Below, one piece after another: positions 10,860 to 19,963 of a DNA stretch of 23,829 nucleotides (its first letter is position 1; each line of letters opens with the position of its first letter). Origin of the DNA: Pigoraptor chileana (taxonomy: Eukaryota > Opisthokonta > Filasterea); the NCBI GenBank assembly GCA_943704495.1, contig CALSCR010003102.1, positions 1 to 23,829 of the forward strand, given 5' to 3'. The position numbers were made by a program, and so were the translations under genes. Under the pieces are notes generated by a model, which saw only the letters and a program-made list of their open reading frames with translations, did no database searches and was not told the origin of the DNA.

Positions 10860-12060
10860 GCCGTCTGTCACGCGCGTGGTCACGTGGTCTCCCGGCCTGC
10901 CGAGGGGCTTCTTGTCTATAAGTACATACTTTTCACGCACCGTCTGTTCAGCTGTGGCTGTCTTGCTGTCAGCGTGACTCAGGACACTCTACACTTGTGA
11001 CATGTGGTGATAAAATCCCGTCACGGTGATTCACAATTGGCTTTAATTTCTGTGGTCGGCAATTAGCCCTGCCGACTGTCATGCCGCGGGTTCATTGCCG
11101 TCTGTGGGGCCGATGTCAGTACAGTAACTGCAGCAGTGTAATGCTGTATGGAGACCAGTCGGCGGTGGAGGGGCGGTACAAATGACTGTGCTGCGACACG
11201 GCTGCAGTCCTCTCGACAAGTCGACTCAACATCAGGCACTGTTACACGTGGTTCAGTTTGACCTCTGTTATTATTTCTGTGGTTGTTAACCTCATTCGGT
11301 TGCAGTGTATGTCCAGGGAATCCACCTCGACTGCCCGGAAGACAAACGCAGAGTTCTGCAATGACGAGTCTTGCGCTGTTGTTCGACCGGCCCCGGGAAT
11401 CGAGTGGCAACTCAAGCCTGAACTGCATACGACAGAACGGTAATCACCGGGCAGCGGATGCAACTGAAACGGGGCCGACGGAGGGACCAACGAAGTCGAC
11501 CCGATTGGTGCCAGCTACTTAATCGGTTGAAAACACCGACATAAGCAAACATCAAGTGCTAGCTCAACATAAGCACTATTCCGGTTATTCTGAGTGGAAC
11601 CTGTTCTAAGTGACTGCCCTTTAGTTCATGCATGCTTTCCATCTGCAGTTGGATTTGGAACGAAAATGCATTAGCAGAAAACGGAGCGGTGACAACATCG
11701 ATAATATTAATTAATGGCTATCATCAGTCTCCAAATGGATAGAATTTATCAGCCAGTTCAACACAAGCAACAATAACCCATTCTCTCAGACGAATCGTGC
11801 TGCTGGTGGCGAAATACCCGAATTGACTGCCTCCTTAGAAGAGCAGCGGTCGGTGCATTCAGTTTAATGGCGTTGGCAATATCAGATCGAAATATACAAG
11901 AGCCAGCCAAGTCCATGGGGGCAGCTACATGGCGCGCGACAAGCCATGGGCGTGGGGATTGCGAGAATTGAACGGAACCGGACGAACATGCCACAGGGGC
12001 ACGCCCATGGTCTGAATGCCAGGATGCAAGACAGAGCGGGTGCATCAGTCTCCAGCAATT
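10860..12060. other. Convergent intergenic region (1.2 kb)
   Basis: Lies between the stop codon of the CorA-type gene (+) and that of the multi-pass membrane gene (-). I see no gene-like frame, tRNA or long repeat. The middle contains AT-rich segments (11690-11720). No AATAAA match was seen. It is the longest stretch without coding sequence in the window. Confidence 0.6.
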
Positions 12061-15000
12061 TCAGAAGCGGTCGATTTCTTTTAGGAAAGCATCCAGGCCA
12101 TTTGTGTCGGCATCGTCCATGTACATGTCGACCCTGTCACCCCAAACACACACAACGCAGCGGTAAGGAGTCCCATATGACGTGAGCCACGAAAAGAAAA
12201 GAAATACGCACACAGTTGCCAATGGATTTTGCATATGAAAACGACGGAACGGAGCAAGACACAGACACAGCCAACTCACCGCGCTGATGAGTTGACGCGG
12301 CTTGCTCCACCGCCAGCAAGGCGTGCCATGTTCTCCTCGTATCGTTGACGCCTGAGTGTATGTGAGCGGAGATGGTAAGATTCAGTGTCTTAGGCGCTGT
12401 GCCCATGCACTCCACAGATGTGAGCGGAGAAAGAAAACCACCAGGCAATGAACACATTCACGTACATGCACACAGAGCACACGCATCGCACATCCCATAC
12501 TGCAGACGCCATACCGCATGCTGGTGTCGCGCATGCCAAGGAATACGCGCGCGCAATACAGCTTCAGGAGAACGCGCTTCAGTCGCGGGTCCGCCAGAAC
12601 TAGATCGTAGTCCCGGCGGTCAAGGCGACGGCGGAAGTCAGGCATGATTTCCTGCACAGACACGCACGAGTTGGGCAGAGTCGAACATGAAGTGCATGAC
12701 ATGGCAAATGAACCACAAATCACACACAACACTATGACATGCGTTTGTCGCACCACGCTCAATTCCAGTCGCACCTGAAGCTCCTTGGCAGTTTTAGAAA
12801 CGGACTTCTTTTTTGAGTCGGCGTACATTGAAAAGGGCGCCGCTGTGTTATGGGCGTTGACAAGCTCATCAAGTAGGTCGCGAAGTGTTTCGGCGTAAGG
12901 ATCCTGCAACAGACACACACACACACAGACAACATGCAACACACCACACATGCCGGTCAATATGTTGCGCATTCGAAGAGGAGAGAGCAAGGCCAGAACC
13001 GACAACGGCGGACACCACCCACGTATTCCTTCAGCGCCGTCTCGAATGTGGTATTGACGCGCTCAATGAGGTCTGCCAGGTCGTGGGTGGGAACAAGCGC
13101 GGCGGGAGTGCGGTAGACGGCCTCCAGCAGTTGCCGCCCTTCAATCACCAGGGCCACGCTGCGCCGCTGCGTCGGTCGGAGCGCATCGAATTCGGGGCGG
13201 GTGCCAGATGGCCACACTACGGACAAACACACACACACACACACACAAAACACAGCACCAAAGAGAGACAAGGGAATTCAAGTCAACGTCGTGTCACAAA
13301 GCCAATGACTACTAACAAGTGAAAGATAGCTCTTTGGAGCCGAGAACGCAGTGCATATTCACAAAAGAACTTAAAGAATGTGGCAGGACGAGGACACGAC
13401 ATGCACAATGACTCACATGGTCGCTTGAAGCAGACTCCTCGGCTTTTCATGACGGCATACACGCCCACAATCGACAGCAGGACGAGCCCAGCGATGAAAA
13501 GCAACATCAGCTCATACCGCAGGGGCGCACTCACAAGCAACGGACTCCTCGTGCGTAGTATTACGAGATACCCGAGTAAGCACGAGAGCACATTAAGCCT
13601 GTCGCGGGAAGGGGAGGGGGGGGCGAGATTAGTGGGGCGGCCCACGCATCGCAACACACAAGAGACCCCCGGGCGAGCAAATATGACACACAAAAGGGCG
13701 AGAAGGGGGAGACTTCAAGTAAGTGCAGACTTCAAGTAAGTGCTGGCGACTCAGCCCAAGATGCCCATAAAAAGCAATGCTGACGGCAAGACGCACCACG
13801 ACAGCAGTGCGTGGAGTATGCCAAAGGAGCGCAGGCGGTATGGCGGTTGCGCAGTCAATGCAACAGCGTAGGCGGTGAGGAGAAGGAGCAGCAGACCCGT
13901 GTTGTATTTCGGGTGCTGGTACAGAAAGCTCATGATCGTGGCCACCGAGAGCCTGAAGCAGAGCGAAACCACCTGCAATCGATGCACCATTTGCGGAAGG
14001 TTTTCGTCAAATGAGGATGAGTCTCATGTGCGCTGACATGTGTGTGTGCGAGTGTGCATGTGTCTATTTGCATCTGCTTGCGAGCGACAAGGAGTGCAGA
14101 TCACGTGCCTTGAAGTACGCCCACTGCCGCCGGTATGGCGAAAAGAGATGCATGCCAAACAGCGACCACACAGTGTCGGCACGTTGGGCATACTCGAGCT
14201 CCTTCTGGCGGAGATGGCGCTCGTGGTGGGCGGGCGATGTGTGAATCAGCTGCAGACGCACACGGTACCACACGAACACGGGTAACGCTGCAATGCATAT
14301 GCAATGCATGCACATGTCAGAAAGCATGTAACACGCACACGCACACGCACATGCACACACGGACACAGGCACAGACCCAGACCGAGACACGTACGCAACA
14401 AACATACCCACCAATGAGCATGGTAATGCCAATGGCAAGCAGCGGCCCTGCAACTGCGGCATGCTTCCCACTCCAGCAAACCGCTGCAAAGTGTACAAGA
14501 GGAGCGATATTAAAAATCGGTTGTCGACAAGGGATCCATCATTCCCCTCCCGATGGCACAAATCGTCCGATTCCCAGCTCATCGTTGAGCGACGCAAGCG
14601 ATTGCGATAGCACAATTGTGTCCATGGGGACTGCTGCTATTGAGGCAAGAGACACCCGCCACACAACACCATCGTCATACGCACCAACACACAAGCTGGA
14701 ATTCGGATTTCAACGCACAAGGACAGCGTGCCATGGGCGCCTGCGTTCACCCACCTGAGTCATCGACCACGAGGAATCCCCCCGAGCACTGAAACAGCCG
14801 AGACAGCGCAATTCCCACAGGCAAATACACAATCTGCACCAAATTGAGATATTTCCATCAGTCAGCCAGTCAGTCACAGTCATTCATCATCAGTCAGTCA
14901 GTCAGTCGTCAGTCGGTGACAGCCATTCATCGTCAGTCAGTCAGTCAGTCGTCAGTCGGTGACAGCCATTCATCGTCAGTCAGTCCGTCAGTCAGCTACA

Positions 15001-16265
15001 GCCATTCATCTACAACAACAAACGAAAAGAGCATTACTTGTGCCGTTCCACAAATACACAAATGCGCACATACACACACAATAGCGATGTCAAGGGCATA
15101 AGGACGATGTGCGCGCACCTCTCCAAACGCGAAAATGACCCGCTGCGCAAAGGCCATATTGAGGAGCATGCTAACCGCCGCTCGGCGACGGAGATACGCG
15201 TGCACGCCCAACAGAATCTGAGGATGTGCAAGGGTGCGAGTGAGTGCGTGTGTGCAGCCATTAGTCATCGGTAATGGAGTCGAACAACACACCAACACTG
15301 TACACGTGCGTATATGGGCGGGACCTCAAAGCCAATAATGTGGCACCACGAGCGTCAATAGCAAGCAGGAGCTCACATGCAATCAGCGGAGTGGGACTGA
15401 CAAGAGCAAGCAGGAGCACACATGCAGTCAAGGAGGAGCACACATGCAATTAGCGGAATGGGGTTGGCAAGAGCACCAACCGCGGCGCCGAGTACGGGGA
15501 TCATAGTCCACACGACGGCATATCCGGTATAATTGAGTGCTATGTCGGCCGACGGAATGGCAAGCGTCGTGCCGGCCCAGCAGCAACCGACGCGCACAAA
15601 CTCGTAGTAGTCGCCGTTGAACAAGTGCAGAATCCGCACGTTTGACACCCACTCAGCGGGCCATGGAAAGCGCTCTCCCAGGATGAGAATCACAGAGTAC
15701 ACCTGCAAGAACTCAAGCACCATCTGCAGGACAGCGAAGTGTGCACCGTGCGCCAAGTCAGCTCAGCGGTCTTTGGCGGCGCAACATCATCGGACGCCTG
15801 AGCGAGACAACGCCACCACGTTTGAGGTCAGCCAGCATGGGACAAACATAGGACAGCACACACATACACCCACCAGCAATAGACTGATGCGCCATTGCTC
15901 CGCAGATCGCTTTGGACCGTAATACTCACGCTTAACGGTTTCCAAGTCCAGTCCTTGCGCATATTCTGCAACCCATCATCAGAAGAACAGATCAGTCACC
16001 ACACACACACACACACACACAGAGACAACATTGATATTGTTGACACCAAAGAATGTGAACACGCGTGCATCAACCGCAGTCCACTGCACAGCGTACCGTC
16101 ATCGCCTTGATCCGCATTGCCCCCAGGGACCCCCGCTGTTGGCAGGAGAGGAAATTCAGCTCTGTCCTGCCCATCTTCAGCATCGCAATCCTCATGATGC
16201 GATGTGGCGGCGTCTGGTGTCATTCCTGCGCGGTGACTACGGCTGTCATCATGCCGCGAGGGCAT
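12061..16265 (-). CDS. Multi-pass membrane protein, TRP-like/GCC2-associated transmembrane block
   Basis: Fourteen exons join in frame: 16265-16097, 15965-15874, 15723-15442, 15217-15119, 14833-14755, 14483-14412, 14287-14109, 13972-13797, 13598-13417, 13216-13023, 12903-12775, 12651-12515, 12351-12280 and 12133-12061 (about 644 aa). An acidic N-terminus is followed by 7-9 hydrophobic segments. The landmarks LQVYSVILILGERFPWP, SRLFQC, DDSAVCWSGKH, YFK-VVSLCFRL and QPPYRLRSFGILHALLSW recall the membrane block (LQ..s....WP, C..D..V.CW...H) found after cysteine-rich GCC2/GCC3-type ectodomains in many protist proteins. That family match is from memory. No ectodomain is present here. The C-terminal 200 residues are cytosolic, charged and unrecognised. 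The intron 2 borders are ambiguous: 15870|15761 would add 14 residues. Intron 7 is GC-AG. Function unknown; a channel or receptor is possible. Confidence 0.72.
12360..12430 (-). repeat. Dispersed intronic repeat, copy 6, flanked by 13-bp direct repeats
   Basis: A 45-bp core (12373-12417) lies in intron 12 of the multi-pass membrane gene, in the sense orientation. On the minus strand it reads TGTGGAGTGCATGGGCACAG, then CGCCTAAGACACTGAATC. It is bounded by two identical copies of ATGTGAGCGGAGA (12360-12372 and 12418-12430), which look like a target-site duplication. A tandem-unit remnant is the alternative. Confidence 0.8.
13222..13247. repeat. (AC)n microsatellite
   Basis: An AC run close to the acceptor of intron 9 of the multi-pass membrane gene (13217-13416), reading GT on the sense strand. 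Confidence 0.85.
14857..15012. repeat. CAGT-rich minisatellite (about 43-bp unit)
   Basis: Nearly three units, each made of CAGTCAGTCAGTCAGTC, then GTCGGTGACAGCCATTCATC. It occupies more than half of intron 4 (14834-15118) of the multi-pass membrane gene. Confidence 0.85.
15365..15476 (-). repeat. Tandem duplication spanning an exon end and its splice donor
   Basis: Two 45-bp units (15365-15409 and 15432-15476) align at most positions, with a shorter third piece between them (15410-15430). The right-hand unit contains the last codons of exon 3 of the multi-pass membrane gene (PIPLIAC) and the donor at 15441-15440. The left-hand unit, inside the intron, repeats the same coding-like stretch (PTPLIAC). 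Confidence 0.8.
16001..16021. repeat. (AC)n microsatellite
   Basis: An AC run in intron 1 of the multi-pass membrane gene (15966-16096), reading GT on the sense strand. Confidence 0.85.
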
Positions 16266-16362
16266 TCTCTCTGTGAAACTCAGTCGATTAGTTGCGACCG
16301 CTCATTCTGCGCGACGACGGCGGTGAGATATCCATGCTACGCTCCACGCTCCTTTTCCCCAG

Positions 16363-16412
16363 CGCTCAGTGCGCTCAGTGCGTTCAGTGCGCTCAGTGCG
16401 TTCAGTGCAGTT
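16363..16412. repeat. 10-bp tandem repeat near a 5' end
   Basis: Five units alternating CAGTGCGCT and CAGTGCGTT (10-bp period). It lies about 100 bp upstream of the start codon of the multi-pass membrane gene, probably in its leader or promoter. Confidence 0.85.
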
Positions 16413-16503
16413 GATAATGACACTGCCTGCTCATAAACTATAGAAAGGAGCCGAGTGTGGTGCACATCTTTCATCTGAAACTAGAGGGTGCTATAAGCAC
16501 AAG

Positions 16504-16556
16504 CACCCTTGTCACCCAAAGAGATACAGCATCGACAAGGGTGGTAAGTACCCTTG
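16504..16556. repeat. Inverted-repeat cluster
   Basis: CACCCTTGTC (16504-16513) is the exact reverse complement of GACAAGGGTG (16534-16543), with a 20-bp loop. A third arm, ACCCTTG, follows at 16550-16556 and could pair alternatively with the middle arm. It lies between divergent promoters, so it may be a protein-binding cluster or a hairpin. Confidence 0.6.
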
Positions 16557-16844
16557 GCATCGAGTGTGGAATTGCTGACTCAAAGAGGATTCGTTGAGGG
16601 TGTCCGCGGCTAAATAGCGTTCTTCCGTTTCCATACGAATTGATACAAATCATACATTTATTTTTTGAAATTCTCGTTTGCCCAAATTTGGAGTGTGCTG
16701 TCCCTCTGGCAACCGCATTTGCGATATCTCGCTTAAAATGCACACTTTCCCTTGCTCAGGGGCCGTGCCCTTGATCATCCTCGATGGTGGTAATGTGGGA
16801 ATCCGTGAAAATTGTTGAATTGGACAAGCGCTTCGCCCCGAAGA

Positions 16845-18282
16845 ATGCGCGGCAAATGGCTGCGGCTGTCGTATGCACTGCCGGTAGTGTGCATCGCTTT
16901 TGTAATACATGGCGAATTCCTTACGTATGTACTCCACGCCCGAGACTGCCCTTACCCTGACGTCCGTGGCAGCAGTGACTACAGAGACGACAGAGACAAC
17001 AGGACGACTAGTACTCGAGAGACCCACAAACCACACCTGTGTGTTCCCGACCGAGACGGCGTGTATGCACAGCCGGGATGGATGAGCAGAGACAGCTCAA
17101 AAGCACGCCGCTGTGCAAAACTGCTTGTGTTTGCCGATACCCAGTTGCAGGGATACCGGTGCGTGCATGTAGTGGCCGTCATTTTGCCTCACACTAGTTT
17201 GCTCAGCGCAGCTTGTTGACGCGACACCTTGTACCCCGTCTGACATCATTAGGGGTGAGACCCACGCTCTCGGTAGCATCACCCGGTGGGATGCCGCGCG
17301 CCATATTTCTGCGTTCGTCAATGCCGTTGCCGCATTTGCGCCGCCTGATGTTGCCATTCTTGCAGGCGATACGCTTGATGAGGGCGCCATTGCATCAGCC
17401 AGCGAGTTCGCAGAGTACACTGTGACACTCGGGCGTGCTCTTCTGCCCCTTGATGCGCACTGCACTGCTGCTGGCGCATCCCTCATTCCCGGCGAGGATG
17501 CTTCTCGGACTGTGCTGAGGTCGGGCTGCATACCCCTTATTGTATTGGGCGGTGATAACGACGTTGGGGGCGAGGGCAGGGATGCCATGACCGACTCACT
17601 GTGGGACCGCTTCGCCAGTCGATTCGGGCCGCCGAACGCGTGGGTGCCCGTGGAGAGGTTTCATGAAGCGCGCGAGGTGCACGCCTCGACCACCGCGCCC
17701 GTGGCTGTGACGAAGCTGGAGACGGTGTCGCAGTTATGCGCGTCGAGCGATTGCTTTCGTCGTCGCTCGGCAACCGCCGCGTTTGTCAGTGCTGCGTCTG
17801 CGGATGTTTCCACTTCGCCATCCGACCATGATGCGGGGCACGTACCAGCTGTCGTTGCCGTGTCTCACGTGCCCTTCCGGGCTGCGTCGCCAGTGTTGGT
17901 TGACGCCATCGTGTCGTCACTGCGGCCAGTTGTTGCTTTTGCAGGTCACGACCATGTTGCACGTTGCGATGTTGTGAGTGGGCCCAACCGAGGCACGCCA
18001 ACTGGCGGCAGCCGCGTTGGTCTGGATAGCGGGGGCCTCTCTTTTGCGCAGTTTGTGCTTGCCCCTGCGTCATATCGCATGGGCACCCGCCACGTGGGCT
18101 ATGGTGTGGCGACTGTGTGCGACGACGGCGCCTATGCCTTTCGCCACTGCACACTGCCCTCCCGCTTTCCCCATCTAGCTGGATATGCGGTCCTCATTGC
18201 CGCTGTCACGTGGTATGTGTGCTGGCGGCGACAAGCGATGGGCCGGGGCAAAAAGTCGAGACAAGAAGTGCTGTATTTGTGA
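16845..18282 (+). CDS. Cdc1/Ted1/PGAP5-type membrane metallophosphoesterase
   Basis: Two exons, 16845-17158 and 17253-18282 (94-bp intron, GTGCGT donor), giving 447 aa. The calcineurin-like metal-binding motifs occur in order: FADTQLQG (D98), LAGDTLDEG (D144), GGDNDVGGEG (206-208), SHVPF (H310) and GHDH (H337, H339). A membrane helix lies near the N-terminus (about residues 9-31) and another near the C-terminus (LAGYAVLIAAVTWYVCW), so the catalytic domain should be lumenal. PGAP5 removes an ethanolamine-phosphate from GPI anchors; Cdc1 and Ted1 act in related steps in the ER and Golgi. Which of these it matches is not settled. Motif I has Gln where human PGAP5 has His, as in other Cdc1-like proteins, and GNHD is replaced by GDND. 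It converges on RidA with 84 bp between stop codons. Confidence 0.85.
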
Positions 18283-18366
18283 GCATGCCGGTTGCATAAT
18301 TGTTGCAATACAAGGCGCCCACTTCACATTCACATGATCACAACTCTCACGTGCGCCCTATTCCCC

Positions 18367-19404
18367 TCATGCGGACGGGATGACTGCCGTGCACTCAATC
18401 TCAATCTGTGCATCGCGGGGGAGGCGGGCTACCTCCACGGCGGCGCGGGCGGGGCGCGCATCGCCGAAAACCTGTGTTGTGTGCATGTGTGTTTGGTTGG
18501 TTTGGGGGGTGCATCCGCAACAGCCCGAGCAGCAGCATAAGCACATGCGCACGCGACATTGACACAATACACTCTGTTGACACAAAAATCACAAACTGCG
18601 ACTGTTTCTGCTGGTCAAAAATAAAAGACACAAAAAGCCAAGCAACAAACCTCAGCGTATGCCTCGTTCATGGATGCAAAATCGCCCATGTTCTTAAGGT
18701 ACACATTTACTTTGACCACGTGAGCCAGATTGGTTCCCGCGGCCTCAAGAATGCTCCGCATGTTGCCAAGGGCGACCTTCTGCTTGTGCCACGGACAGTG
18801 GGTCAGATGCGAATTGCCAGAGACCCTTACCCTCACCCTCACCATCAATCTCAAACATTCTGAGAGCGCACGAAAAGACTGGAGACGCAACCATGCAACA
18901 AACGCCAACTAGGTGAAAGCAACGCACCGTCTGCTCCTGGATGGTGCCCGTGCTGAGCTGCATCGTGTCGTGGTGCATGGGAAGCTGCCCCGACACCCAC
19001 ACGATGCCGTTGGAGACAATGGCCTGAGCTGTGACAAAAAAGCGAAAGTGGTTCACCATGACAGAGACTCAGTGCTCAAAACGCCATAAGAAGCAATCGA
19101 CGTCAATCGATATCAATCGACGTCAATCGATATTAATCGACGTCAACAGCCAGGATAGAGCACACACAGCCGTGCAGACGTGCACTTTGAGAATCCAAAC
19201 AACAAGAAGTCGCCAACAGCCCAATAGACACACGGGAGCACAGTCTGCACACTCCGTATCCCTGCGCCACCGACACAACTCACAGTAAGGGCCAATGGCC
19301 TTAGGGGCGTTGTCCGAGTGGACGTGCTTGATAGTCGCCATGGTGCGGAAGGGGGCGGAGGCGGGGAGGATGAGGGAGGCGCGGCGTGCAACAAACGACA
19401 GCAT
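18367..19404 (-). CDS. RidA/YjgF/UK114-family imine deaminase, likely mitochondrial
   Basis: RidA proteins hydrolyse reactive 2-aminoacrylate-type enamines and imines made by PLP enzymes. Four exons: 19404-19284, 19028-18928, 18779-18651 and 18471-18367, giving 151 aa. Family motifs: [52 protein letters not shown] and [12 protein letters not shown], with the substrate-binding Arg at 126 and IEIEC (E143) near the end. The first 21 residues ([20 protein letters not shown]) are basic, hydroxylated and free of acidic residues, like a mitochondrial presequence. A second in-frame ATG at 19341 would start exactly where the usual cytosolic family members do (130 aa). An open frame also extends upstream to 19479, but contains GTAAGT and CACAG, a possible 49-bp leader intron. 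Confidence 0.95.
19097..19145. repeat. Alternating palindromic repeat in RidA intron 1
   Basis: Two and a half 20-bp units alternate ATCGACGTCA with ATCGATATCA or ATCGATATTA. They contain the palindromes GACGTC, ATCGAT and GATATC. They lie in RidA intron 1 (19029-19283). Confidence 0.85.
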
Positions 19405-19963
19405 AGTGCGAGGAATGCCTGTGTAGATATGCGGATGGCTTTGTGCAAGCATTTCTTTTCGACTTACGCCGGGCTGCACATGCAGTGAAGTGTGTGTGCA
19501 ATGGGTTCTCCATCCTCTGGGGATGGCTGGGTGTACACTGAAAAAGGGATTATTCTGGAACGGAACAATTTATCTAAATGCCGTATTGAACGTGCTTATA
19601 TTCCTTTAAGAGCGGAATTGGAAATTATATGCCCTTATATGCAATAAATTTTCCATCCTACTCAAAATGGAAGTTATGTGACAATCAACATGCCGGAATT
19701 TCTCACAAAGTGGCTTAGCCAAACATTCAGAAGTTTTGATACAGTGTACAGCAGTGGCACTGATGTGTAAACAAAGAGCACTGAGTGCATCTCACAGAGA
19801 CGATTCCAACGTATGCACGTCAAATAGAGGGCAGAAGACCTCTGCTTGCGTATCGTAGCCACTATTCGCTGCTGGTGATTATCGCAGTCCGCAGTTGATC
19901 TTCCGTTGAGCTTCAGTTGGTCTCCACTGACACTGGTCTGACACTGAATCCCGTGCAGCAGCA
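19405..19963. other. Shared 5' region of RidA and the F-BAR gene
   Basis: 559 bp between divergent start codons. It is AT-rich at 19540-19700, with TTATAT and CAATAAA-like strings but no clear single promoter element. No gene is supported. Confidence 0.6.

Larger units (their letters stand above)
16266..16844. other. Shared 5' region of two divergent genes
   Basis: 579 bp between the start codons of the multi-pass membrane gene (-) and the metallophosphoesterase gene (+). It holds a 10-bp tandem array (16363-16412) and an inverted-repeat cluster built on CAAGGGTG (16504-16556). It is more AT-rich around 16600-16700. A candidate bidirectional promoter; no gene is supported. Confidence 0.6.

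Noticed and set aside
10860-12060. Short open frames in the convergent intergenic region
   Set aside because: All are 60-121 aa, overlap each other on both strands, and show no motif or splice support.
13751-13796. Exon 8 of the multi-pass membrane gene running on to the in-frame TGA (SALLFMGILG)
   Set aside because: The GTGCGT donor at 13796 joins in phase 2 to exon 9 (TG|G, LLSW-LNVLSCLLGYL) and continues the membrane block; reading through would truncate the protein.
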